This document shows, one piece after another, positions 1 through 6,537 of a DNA stretch of 12,704 nt. Each line of letters opens with the position of its first letter. Position 1 is the stretch's first letter. The position numbers and the translations under genes are program-made. The notes under the pieces are model-generated. The model made no database searches. It was not told the origin of the DNA and was given only the letters and a program-made list of their open reading frames with translations. Source of the stretch: CANIGN01 sp964538275 (GTDB taxonomy: Bacteria; Bdellovibrionota; UBA2428); the NCBI GenBank assembly GCA_964538275.1, contig CAZIFW010000072.1, positions 1 to 12,704 of the forward strand. Reading direction: 5' to 3'.

Positions 1-896
1 GTGGCCAGAAGAAAGTCATCGAAGTGGGTCATGCCGCTAAAGAGATGCTTGGAAAAACTCCTGGAAACATTCAGGCTATTCGTCCCCTCAAAGACGGCGT
101 AATCGCTGACTTCGAAGTGACGCAGGCCATGATTAAAGAACTGATTGCGAAGGCGCTTAAAAAACGAACACTCATTCGACCTCGTATTATCATCTGTATC
201 CCTTACGGTATCACTGAGGTAGAAAAACGTGCGGTTAAAGAAGCAGCTCTCTCTGCTTCGGCTCGCGAAGTTTATTTGATCGAAGAACCTATGGCAGCTG
301 CGATTGGTGCGGGTTTACCCATCACTGAGTCCAGCGGAAACATGGTTGTAGATATCGGTGGTGGTACCACAGACGTAGCCGTAATCAGTTTGGGCGGTAT
401 CGTGTTCTCTAAGTCCGTGCGCGTGGGCGGCGACAAGATGAACGAAAGTATTCTTAACTACATTCGCCGTAAGTATAACCTTGCGATTGGTGAGAGAACT
501 GCTGAGCAAATCAAAATCACAATCGGAAATGCGTACCCGTCTGGAAAAGAAACTTCTATGGAAGTTAAGGGCCGCGACTTACTTGCAGGTGTTCCAAAAA
601 CTATTGAAGTAAGTAGTGATGAAATTCGTGAAGCTCTTACTGAAACAGTCAATTCCATTGTAGAAGCTGTAAAAATCACACTCGAGAGAACACCTCCCGA
701 GTTGGCCGCAGACATTGTAGACAAAGGTATTGTTATGACAGGTGGAGGAAGTCTCTTGCGTAACTTGGATGTCTTGCTTCGTGAAGAAACAGGTCTTCCT
801 GTATTCTTAAGTGAAGATCCTTTGTCAGCTGTTGCACTGGGCGCTGGTATTGCTCTTGAGAACTTAGATTATCTCAAGGGTGTTACAATCGACTAA
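1..896 (+). CDS. mreB: Rod shape-determining protein MreB (5' end missing)
   Basis: Actin-like ATPase that polymerises under the inner membrane and guides lateral peptidoglycan synthesis. The frame is open from the window edge (first full codon at base 3), so the gene starts upstream; the GTG at 24 is internal, because the MreB-like reading continues before it. About 298 codons are visible, so roughly 45-50 N-terminal residues, including the phosphate-1 loop, are missing. Family landmarks seen: RTPGNI-like 'KTPGNIQAIRPLKDGVIADF', 'EEPMAAAIGAGLPI', phosphate-2 'DIGGGTTDVAVISLGG', 'VRVGGDKMNESI', 'PPELAADI' and the adenosine-binding 'MTGGGSLLRNLD'. These match bacterial MreB almost word for word. 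No mreC follows: the next gene is convergent, 15 bp away, and I see no strong terminator in the gap. The protein appears intact up to its stop. Confidence 0.96.
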   Translation, partial: GQKKVIEVGHAAKEMLGKTPGNIQAIRPLKDGVIADFEVTQAMIKELIAKALKKRTLIRPRIIICIPYGITEVEKRAVKEAALSASAREVYLIEEPMAAAIGAGLPITESSGNMVVDIGGGTTDVAVISLGGIVFSKSVRVGGDKMNESILNYIRRKYNLAIGERTAEQIKITIGNAYPSGKETSMEVKGRDLLAGVPKTIEVSSDEIREALTETVNSIVEAVKITLERTPPELAADIVDKGIVMTGGGSLLRNLDVLLREETGLPVFLSEDPLSAVALGAGIALENLDYLKGVTID

Positions 897-911
897 GTCT
901 CTAAGAATTTT

Positions 912-2399
912 CTAAAGAGGCGTGTTGAGTTTTCCGTGAACATAGAGTGATAGGCGTGCTTTTACAGCGCGCTCACGGTTGTTCACGGCAATCAATTGAG
1001 ATTGAAGAATTTCTTTAACTTTTTGTTTTTCATCTGAAGCTAAGCTTCGGGCATTTTTCCAACGTGTATTGATTCTATTTTTAATTTTTTGGTAATGCTG
1101 AGTTACAGCTTCTGCCGCGTCTACTTCAAGTGCGGCTTTCACTCGGTAACTGCTTGTGCGTTTGGCTTCGCTTTTTATTTTTGTAAGTGTCTTGAGCAAA
1201 GCAACTTCATTGTAAGGATCGCGAGTTTTATTGCTTGTTTTGTTCGCAACACTTTTCTTAGTAGCTTTTGCTGTTGCTTTTTTAGGTGCTTTTTTTACAA
1301 CTGGAGTTTCGACAACTTCAGTAGATTCTTCAACTTCTTGAGGGGCGGGAGTTTCTACAATTTTATTTGCAATTGTTTCGGAGTTTGCGCTTGTGTTTTC
1401 TTGAGCAGCGCTCACATTCTCAGGAGTGGGGGAAGTCTCCTGAGCTGCTTGTTGATCTATGATTGGATTTTGAGCTGTATCTACTGCAGCTGTTTCAGCA
1501 GCTTCTGTAGCTGTTGTTTCTGCCACTGTTGTTTCTACCACAGGTGCAGGGGCTGAGTTATCTTCTTTGTTTGCTACACTGGCTTGCTCACGTTCTACAG
1601 TGCGTTTAGAAGCCATTTTACTTGGACTCGCTATAAAAAATGCAAAAAGGCCCAAACAAAGTGCACTGACTATTACTATTTGAGTTGTACCAAAACTTTG
1701 ATGAAGAGAGTGAGCGCTTTGAAGAACTTTTTCTTTAAATGTAAGAGCTTTGTTCTCTTGAACTTCGTCTTCAGGAAGCACAGCTTTAAAGTGTGCTTTG
1801 TTGGCTTTTTCGTCCTCAACATACTTATGAGGAGGCGTGTAAGCTAGAGGGGCTGGAGCTAATTCAATCTTGGTATTTTCTTCTATAGGAGGGGCTACAG
1901 GTGCAACAAAAGCCTCTATGTGTGTTTTTTCTGCTGTAGCTAAGGCTTCAACGTGTGTGCCCTCATCTATAGAGACAGAGTTTGGAGCAACTTCTATATG
2001 AGTGGCTTCTTGAAGGGTTTCTTGGGTATTTTCTTCTTTAGAAATACTTGGAAGAACTTCAATGGAGGTTTTTTCTGAATCTGTTTTTGGAAGTTCAACA
2101 TGTATGGAACTTGTATATTCTGCGATTTTAACTTCGAGGGTCTGGGTTCCCATTTCAACTTTGTCTTCGTGGAGAACTTCGTGGGGGACATGTTTGGCAA
2201 TTTTCTTACCATTGATACGAGTTCCATTAGATGAGCCAAGGTCCATTACATAGAGACGGCTGTCTTGCACATAAAACTTGCCGTGGACACCGCTTAAATG
2301 TTCGTCACTGAACTTTAAGTCTCCCTCGCGCCTGCCGATTTGGCATTCTGTAGTAATTTCGTGCTCTTCGGAATCACCAAAGAGCAATATAAATCTCAT
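912..2399 (-). CDS. FHA-domain single-pass membrane protein, function unknown
   Basis: FHA domains bind phosphothreonine peptides, so this is probably a membrane-anchored phospho-dependent adaptor; the pathway is unknown. Start chosen at the ATG at 2399 because it lies just before the first FHA strand ('MRFILLFGD'). The frame is open to a TTG at 2492 (31 more residues), and neither start has a clear Shine-Dalgarno sequence. Numbering from the TTG, the FHA domain spans about 33-120, with the conserved G53-R54, S67, H70 and 'SSNGT' 87-91. Residues 121-270 are acidic and carry five E-x-T-x-[IV]-E motifs. A transmembrane helix lies at about 271-289. Then come a Thr/Ala/Glu/Pro-rich stretch (about 300-400), a lysine/alanine-rich patch (400-423) and a helical charged tail (424-526). 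The FHA part is expected in the cytoplasm, yet basic residues follow the helix, so the topology is not clear-cut. It is convergent with mreB. Confidence 0.85.
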   Translation of the reverse strand: MRFILLFGDSEEHEITTECQIGRREGDLKFSDEHLSGVHGKFYVQDSRLYVMDLGSSNGTRINGKKIAKHVPHEVLHEDKVEMGTQTLEVKIAEYTSSIHVELPKTDSEKTSIEVLPSISKEENTQETLQEATHIEVAPNSVSIDEGTHVEALATAEKTHIEAFVAPVAPPIEENTKIELAPAPLAYTPPHKYVEDEKANKAHFKAVLPEDEVQENKALTFKEKVLQSAHSLHQSFGTTQIVIVSALCLGLFAFFIASPSKMASKRTVEREQASVANKEDNSAPAPVVETTVAETTATEAAETAAVDTAQNPIIDQQAAQETSPTPENVSAAQENTSANSETIANKIVETPAPQEVEESTEVVETPVVKKAPKKATAKATKKSVANKTSNKTRDPYNEVALLKTLTKIKSEAKRTSSYRVKAALEVDAAEAVTQHYQKIKNRINTRWKNARSLASDEKQKVKEILQSQLIAVNNRERAVKARLSLYVHGKLNTPL

Positions 2400-2505
2400 A
2401 AGGTGTTTTCGGACGTCTTTTGAGCCGCAAAAGCCCAAAAATGTTGCTCGTATGTCAGGAATCTGAGCAGGTGTATAAAAGTTCAACGACAAATTTGAGC
2501 TTCAG

Positions 2506-2522
2506 TGGCACGGGAGTAGCTT
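2506..2522 (+). promoter_or_regulatory. Second -24/-12 (sigma-54-like) element, upstream copy
   Basis: TGGCACGGGAGTAGCTT has GG at 2507-2508 and GC at 2519-2520, exactly 10 nt apart, with a perfect TGGCACG upstream half. The -12 half is TAGC instead of TTGC, so it is weaker than the copy 83 bp downstream. If active it would start transcription near 2532, inside the palindrome at 2526-2541, and give a leader of about 145 nt to the barrel gene. It could equally be a sigma-54 holoenzyme decoy or chance similarity. Confidence 0.35.
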
Positions 2523-2525
2523 CCT

Positions 2526-2541
2526 TGAAATGGTCATTTCA
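2526..2541. promoter_or_regulatory. Palindrome, candidate activator binding site
   Basis: TGAAATG-GT-CATTTCA is an inverted repeat with two perfect 7-bp arms and a 2-nt centre. It is centred about 80 bp upstream of the start expected from the sigma-54 promoter at 2588-2605, a usual place for the dimer site of a sigma-54 enhancer-binding protein. Only one copy was noticed. Nothing in the window identifies the regulator. Confidence 0.4.
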
Positions 2542-2587
2542 GAATAATTTCGTATACTTGCAAGTGATTGTTAAGATTGTGTCAAAG

Positions 2588-2605
2588 TTGGCACGAGGTC
2601 TGCAT
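2588..2605 (+). promoter_or_regulatory. Sigma-54 (RpoN) promoter of the outer-membrane barrel gene
   Basis: TTGGCACGAGGTCTGCAT fits the -24/-12 consensus TTGGCACG-N4-TTGC[AT] closely. The invariant GG (2590-2591) and GC (2602-2603) are exactly 10 nt apart and only one base of the -12 half differs. The expected start is near 2615, leaving a leader of about 60 nt that ends in a strong ribosome binding site. Such promoters need an ATP-driven enhancer-binding protein, so the downstream gene is probably switched on conditionally. Confidence 0.65.
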
Positions 2606-2627
2606 ATATAAATCCGAAAAGTTTAAG

Positions 2628-2642
2628 GCCGCTAAAAGCGGT
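2628..2642 (+). other. Small hairpin in the leader of the barrel gene
   Basis: GCCGC-TAAAA-GCGGT folds into a 5-bp stem (last pair G-T) with a 5-nt loop. It lies just after the predicted sigma-54 transcription start and about 20 nt before the ribosome binding site. It might protect the 5' end of the mRNA; it is short enough to be chance. Confidence 0.3.
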
Positions 2643-2662
2643 ACTGATAAGTGACTCATTCC

Positions 2663-2671
2663 TAAGGAGGT
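2663..2671 (+). promoter_or_regulatory. Strong Shine-Dalgarno site of the barrel gene
   Basis: TAAGGAGGT is a near-perfect anti-16S complement, 6-7 nt before the ATG at 2678. It is the best ribosome binding site in the window. It fixes the start codon and suggests high translation, as expected for an abundant surface protein. Confidence 0.85.
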
Positions 2672-2677
2672 ACGTAT

Positions 2678-3841
2678 ATGGAAGGTGCAAAAATTATCCG
2701 AAACATCGCCCTAGTAGGGGCATTCTGGTCTGGGGTGACACTCCTCGTGACAGAAGCTAACGCTAACAGTGTATATGATTCAGAAGGTTCAAAGTCAGTG
2801 ACAGTAAGTCCTGGAATGAACCCAGGAACTGTTCCTCAAGCTGAGATCAACGTTGAAGCCGGCGGAACTTCTGCCGACAGCGGTGTTGCTAACTCAGGTG
2901 GAGTACAAGTTCAAAACGTAACCGTTCAAGCTCAAGCAGCGGCTGAATCTGAAAACAAAAACTCAAGCACAAATGCTGCTGAAGCAATTAACAAAGCTCG
3001 CTCGGACGCTGAGCTTTCAAACAATGCTCTCTTATTACAACAAATCGAACTCGACAGGCTTAAAGCTGAGCAAAACAGAATTTCTGCAATCAATGAATTC
3101 GGAAATAGTTTGCATAAGCCCGCACCTCATCCTCAGCCACTTCCTGCTCCAACAGGTCCTTGTGGTGTAGGTCCGTGTGTAACGCCTTCAGCTCCTATTA
3201 TTGAAAACAACAACACAATCATCAACGACTCACCCGTGGTGACTAACTCTTCTGTAGAAATAGAAGAAGAAGTTGATTCAGGCCCAGGCTTTTTAGCAGA
3301 CACCAAGTGGGGTATCTCTCCTCTTTTAGGTATGAGCTTTCTTAATGCTGATACAGACGCAGACGTACAAAACACATTTGTTGTAGGCGCTGCAATCTCA
3401 GCAGATGTTAATCACTGGTTAACTGCAGAGGGTTCTTTCATGTACGGTCAAGACGAGCTTTCTGGTTACACAGATTGCTGGGGATGCTGGAACGAAACAA
3501 CTCGTGACACTTATGAAATTGGTGTAGGAACAAAAATGGGTCCTCGCATGAACGGATTCCGCCCTTATCTAGCTCTTGGCCTAGGTTACTTAAGACAGAA
3601 CTACGAGTTTCTTGATAGAGACGTAAGCTCTAACAGCGTTGTAGGTAACATCGGTGTAGGTGTAGATTTCAAAGTAGCAAAAAACTTCGCACTCGGTGCA
3701 CGTTATGACTACCAGTCAATTCTTGGTGGCGGCAACAACACAAGAGTTGGTCTTGGTGGCTTCGGTAGAACTTTAGACGAAGTATACGGTGACCAATCTA
3801 GCAGATCAAGAATTGGCGCTACAGCTACAGTAATGTTCTAA
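2678..3841 (+). CDS. Outer-membrane beta-barrel protein with coiled coil
   Basis: Predicted outer-membrane protein; its specific role is unknown. Residues 1-29 form a signal peptide (basic start, hydrophobic core, cleavage after 'EANA'). Residues 30-95 are Gly/Val/Gln-rich with no recognised fold. Residues about 98-145 form a coiled-coil-like helix ('LLLQQIELDRLKAEQNRI'), and 147-172 are proline-rich with 'GPCGVGPC' (C162, C167). Residues about 205-387 alternate polar/hydrophobic with aromatic girdle residues and end in phenylalanine, the usual signal for the BAM machinery. Their length suits an eight-stranded OmpA/OmpX-type barrel. A CWGC pair (C267, C270) lies in a likely surface loop. The coiled coil may span part of the periplasm or stick out from the surface. 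The gene is monocistronic: sigma-54 promoter before it and strong terminator after it. Confidence 0.9.
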   Translation: MEGAKIIRNIALVGAFWSGVTLLVTEANANSVYDSEGSKSVTVSPGMNPGTVPQAEINVEAGGTSADSGVANSGGVQVQNVTVQAQAAAESENKNSSTNAAEAINKARSDAELSNNALLLQQIELDRLKAEQNRISAINEFGNSLHKPAPHPQPLPAPTGPCGVGPCVTPSAPIIENNNTIINDSPVVTNSSVEIEEEVDSGPGFLADTKWGISPLLGMSFLNADTDADVQNTFVVGAAISADVNHWLTAEGSFMYGQDELSGYTDCWGCWNETTRDTYEIGVGTKMGPRMNGFRPYLALGLGYLRQNYEFLDRDVSSNSVVGNIGVGVDFKVAKNFALGARYDYQSILGGGNNTRVGLGGFGRTLDEVYGDQSSRSRIGATATVMF

Positions 3842-3858
3842 GAATAAAATAAAAGAAT

Positions 3859-3875
3859 AAGCGCACAAAGCGCTT
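3859..3875 (+). other. Small hairpin after the barrel gene
   Basis: AAGCGC-ACAAA-GCGCTT is a perfect 6-bp stem with a 5-nt loop, 18 nt past the stop codon. No T run of useful length follows, so it is more likely an mRNA 3'-stabilising stem than a terminator. Confidence 0.35.
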
Positions 3876-3910
3876 TAAAGTTTAGTGAGAGCACCTTCTC
3901 TCTCTACCTC

Positions 3911-3959
3911 GAAGCCAGTAACTCCCAAGGAAAGGGAGTTACTGGCTTCAACTTTTTTT
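3911..3959 (+). terminator. Rho-independent terminator of the barrel gene
   Basis: GAAGCCAGTAACTCCC at 3911-3926 pairs perfectly over 16 bp with 3934-3949 around the loop AAGGAAA. It is followed by AAC and seven T (3953-3959). Because the T run is on the plus side only, it serves the barrel gene. The minus-strand gene ending at 3983 has instead only an AT-only palindrome (A6-TA-T6, 3965-3978) beyond its stop. Confidence 0.93.
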
Positions 3960-3982
3960 AAAATAAAAAATATTTTTTGAAC

Positions 3983-4612
3983 TTATTGGTGTCCACCTCC
4001 AGCTCCAAAACTTTTGGGGCGGACGCCAAACAATTCGCCTAAGACCACGACTCCAGTAACAGATCCCACGCTAATCACAGCGGTATCATCAATTTTATAT
4101 TCTTGAGCATTCGCTGGAGGTAAAATCAAAAAGTTTATAGATTCAAAAATTTGCAAAAATGAAAGTTTTTCTTTCGACTTCTGTTGAAAGCTATCCCAGT
4201 TTTCTTTGGGACTAGAATTGAAGTTGTAACGTTTGTTGTATTTTCCATCTACAAATTTTCCAAGTACGACTTCGTAGTTGCTGAAATTTAGTGTCTTTCC
4301 ACTCTCAAAGTTAAAGGTAATTTTTCCTTCAGTGTGTGCAAGGGTAGGTAGCTCTGGAAGTTTTGTGAGCATTTGCATGATTTCTTTTTGATGATCAAAA
4401 GGAATTTTATCTGAAAGAGTGCTGGCAAAAGCTTGCGGGCCTTGTTCGTTATAGAGTTTGCGCGATCGTTCATAACGTTGCACAACTTGCTGCATGAGTT
4501 TGTCTGCTTGCCTATATTGAGTGCTATCAAGTCTCTCCGGAAGATCTAATAGAGCAAAGGCGGGATGGCTTATAAAGATTCCTACGAATAGAAATACAAA
4601 AAGCCTTGGCAT
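3983..4612 (-). CDS. Small secreted protein of unknown function
   Basis: Not a family I recognise. The start at the ATG at 4612 gives a good signal peptide: 'MPRLFVFLFVGIFISHPAFA', cleavage after A20. Residues about 30-90 are helical and charged, and 95-130 look beta-rich. A hydrophobic stretch at 151-164 is followed by 'PPANAQ' (165-170), which resembles a second signal-peptidase site. A further hydrophobic, valine/glycine-rich segment at 178-197 leads into a glycine-rich end ('FGAGGGHQ'). The Shine-Dalgarno is weak (AGGG, about 2 nt before the ATG). The gene lies 63 bp downstream of the ferritin gene on the same strand with no obvious terminator between them, so it may be co-transcribed. 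That does not imply a role in iron storage. Confidence 0.8.
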   Translation of the reverse strand: MPRLFVFLFVGIFISHPAFALLDLPERLDSTQYRQADKLMQQVVQRYERSRKLYNEQGPQAFASTLSDKIPFDHQKEIMQMLTKLPELPTLAHTEGKITFNFESGKTLNFSNYEVVLGKFVDGKYNKRYNFNSSPKENWDSFQQKSKEKLSFLQIFESINFLILPPANAQEYKIDDTAVISVGSVTGVVVLGELFGVRPKSFGAGGGHQ

Positions 4613-4675
4613 ATCCCTATCTTAACAGGGCTTTGCTAAGGCTTTTGTAAAATTTAAGTTAAGAAAATAATTGGC

Positions 4676-5185
4676 TTATTTGCCACCGCTAGCAGCACTT
4701 CTGCGTGCAGCCTCGCGATCAAGTTGGAAAAGACCTACAGGTGTAGTGCCTACCAATTTCATTTGGCCAATAAGATCGTGCACAATGTTTTCTTCTTCAA
4801 CTTGTTCATCTAGGAACCACTTCAAGAAAGATTGAGTGGGGTAATCTTTATGTAAAGCCGCAAGCTCGTAAATCTTAATGATCGATTCAGAAACAGCTTG
4901 CTCTTGTTTAAGGCTCGCTTCAAAAGCTTCAAGGGGCCCTTTGTATTCAGTAATGGGCTTAGGAATATCGCTCAAAGTGAGAGTGCCATTGCGATTAAAA
5001 ATATACTGTACAAATTTTTTGGCATGATCAAGTTCTTCGTTACCTTGCAAACGCATCCAACCGGAAAAACCAGGGTAAGAAGCGTGCTCAAAAAAAGCTG
5101 ACATACCTAGGTAGGTATAAGCAGAGTGTAATTCAACTTTAACTTGTTCGTTGAGGGCTTTTTCTACTTCAGGATGTAATTTCAT
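4676..5185 (-). CDS. ftnA: Non-haem bacterial ferritin
   Basis: Iron-storage protein that oxidises Fe2+ with O2 or H2O2 and deposits ferric mineral inside a 24-subunit cytoplasmic shell. At 169 residues it has the usual FtnA length. The ferroxidase ligands all align, one residue later than in E. coli FtnA: E18, E51, H54, E95, Q128 and E131. The extra C-site acids E50, E127 and E130 are also present, and Y25 in 'YTYLGM' is kept. No haem-binding methionine pattern suggests bacterioferritin. No Shine-Dalgarno sequence is visible before the ATG. A weak promoter-like pair (TTGTGC at 5216-5221, TATCCT at 5193-5198, 17 nt apart on the minus strand) would put transcription start almost on the ATG. 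No convincing Fur site was found. It lies 54 bp after the lipoprotein pair. Confidence 0.95.
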   Translation of the reverse strand: MKLHPEVEKALNEQVKVELHSAYTYLGMSAFFEHASYPGFSGWMRLQGNEELDHAKKFVQYIFNRNGTLTLSDIPKPITEYKGPLEAFEASLKQEQAVSESIIKIYELAALHKDYPTQSFLKWFLDEQVEEENIVHDLIGQMKLVGTTPVGLFQLDREAARRSAASGGK

Positions 5186-5239
5186 GCTTAGTAGGATAAG
5201 GCAGCTTGCTTTTCAGCACAAGAAAGTTTTTTTGGATAA

Positions 5240-6529
5240 TTATTGTGAATAAAGTTTAATTTTGCGCGCTTCGTACTTAATCGCGTGTACGACGGGATGA
5301 ACAACGGGGTCGTCGGCGGCATCCCCTTCACTTACGAGTGTGCCAGTATAGATGGTTCGAGTGCCTTGTATGCAAAGTCCTATGATAACTCTTTTGTTCC
5401 AAGCAGGTGACTCGCCATTATCTAAAATTTCAGCACCAGATTCATATTTACCCATCACAGGTGTCACAAAAGCACCATTTAAATTTTGATGAGTTCCGCG
5501 AGTGTCTTCGCCGGAAGTAGAAACGCCACTGACTGTAGAATACCGATAGTAACCAAAAGTATACTTATAGGGCTTTGCTTCCTCCATAGGAGCAAAAGAA
5601 TCTGCATCGCTTAGATCTTTTCCAGGGAAAAATTTATAAGACAAGCTGTCATTTATCATTTCTGGAATCAGAAATGAGCCAAAAACATTTGTTCGACTTG
5701 AGAATAAATTATGTGGGCCAGATGTGCCATTCGAAAATTGCGGAACGGGGTTACTTGATTTTGCAACCGCTTCATAAGGGCGAGTTAAAGCACGTTCAAA
5801 AACCCAAAGACCTGTTATAAAATGTTTGTTTCGATCTGCAATGGCGATATTTGTGTCATAGCGTAAATCAAAACCAACGGCATTTGGTTCGCCAAGCGTG
5901 CAGTCTTCATTCGTTGTGGGATTGTACTTAAGGAATTTTAGATTTGAACTGTCCCAAGAAAAGTAACCTGTCTCGCTACTATGTAAGAGTGGGGCAGTGA
6001 TAACTGAGATTTTTAAATTAGCTGTATTTATAGTTGAAAAGTGTTTGTCATCAGGTTTGTTTGCATCAAGGGTATTGCTAAAATAAAGTTGTAAAGCCTG
6101 CAAAATAAAAGGCGTCTTAGCGGGGCTACTGATTTTAGTAAGATCTTCAAATTGAGAAGCGAGATCGTGCTCTTGAGTGGGCATTCGAGAAGAAGCTAAG
6201 GGGCGTCGACAATCGGTGATACTGTCAAAGGTGTTTGTGTTGGGTTCATTTTCATTGGAAAAACACACTGTTTCTCCACTGATACTGTCTCCATCGCCGT
6301 AGCCCTTTATGGGTTTGTTGTCTGGGTAGGCAGGGTTAGCAAAGCTGCTCAGAGCAAAAGCTGTTCCTGTTCTACGTTCTGTTCTAATTTTGGCATTGAG
6401 AGTTTCGGGATCGTCATCACCTGTGCCGCCGCCATTTACTCCAGACTCCACGGGTTCTTTATCAGTAGCCACGAGTCCTTGCTGAAAACATCCGGCAAGT
6501 AAAAGTAGAGGCCACAGCTTACGTAACAT
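5240..6529 (-). CDS. Lipoprotein, second of a tandem paralogous pair
   Basis: Predicted lipoprotein of unknown function. The signal sequence 'MLRKLWPLLLLAGC' has lipobox L-A-G-C, with C14 as the lipidated residue. A Gly/Asp-rich flexible linker (29-40) is followed by a soluble domain of about 380 residues. It shares several blocks with the protein encoded immediately upstream: 'CFSNE' (89-93), 'AVGFD' (217-221), 'FITGLWVFER' (237-246), 'FGYYRYST' (325-332), 'TPVMGK' (356-361) and a C-terminal 'LCIQG'. Four cysteines (C89, C107, C210, C386) correspond to four in the paralogue, suggesting two conserved disulphides. The ribosome site AGGGAGA overlaps the upstream stop codon and the intergenic gap is 8 nt, so translation is probably coupled. 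No catalytic motif was recognised. Confidence 0.85.
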   Translation of the reverse strand: MLRKLWPLLLLAGCFQQGLVATDKEPVESGVNGGGTGDDDPETLNAKIRTERRTGTAFALSSFANPAYPDNKPIKGYGDGDSISGETVCFSNENEPNTNTFDSITDCRRPLASSRMPTQEHDLASQFEDLTKISSPAKTPFILQALQLYFSNTLDANKPDDKHFSTINTANLKISVITAPLLHSSETGYFSWDSSNLKFLKYNPTTNEDCTLGEPNAVGFDLRYDTNIAIADRNKHFITGLWVFERALTRPYEAVAKSSNPVPQFSNGTSGPHNLFSSRTNVFGSFLIPEMINDSLSYKFFPGKDLSDADSFAPMEEAKPYKYTFGYYRYSTVSGVSTSGEDTRGTHQNLNGAFVTPVMGKYESGAEILDNGESPAWNKRVIIGLCIQGTRTIYTGTLVSEGDAADDPVVHPVVHAIKYEARKIKLYSQ

Positions 6530-6537
6530 TTTTCTCC

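Noticed and set aside
24..896. GTG at base 24 as the true start of mreB
   Set aside because: The frame continues upstream to the window edge with MreB-like sequence, and the conserved N-terminal ATP-binding loop would be absent.
1089..1556. Cysteine/phenylalanine-rich open frame on the plus strand
   Set aside because: It is the antisense of the Thr/Ala/Glu-rich part of the FHA protein; its odd composition follows from the codons of that low-complexity region, and it has no ribosome site or known motif.
3965..3978. AAAAAATATTTTTT palindrome as a terminator for the minus-strand gene ending at 3983
   Set aside because: An AT-only stem without a GC core is not a credible intrinsic terminator by itself.
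4613..4630. CCCT/AGGG hairpin hiding the ribosome site of the 209-residue protein
   Set aside because: Only four base pairs with an 8-nt loop; too weak to claim control.
5222..5245. Fur or PerR box upstream of ferritin (GATAATTATTGTGAATAA)
   Set aside because: It shares AT-rich halves with such boxes but the inverted repeat is poor, it overlaps the end of the lipoprotein gene, and AT-rich DNA gives such matches easily.
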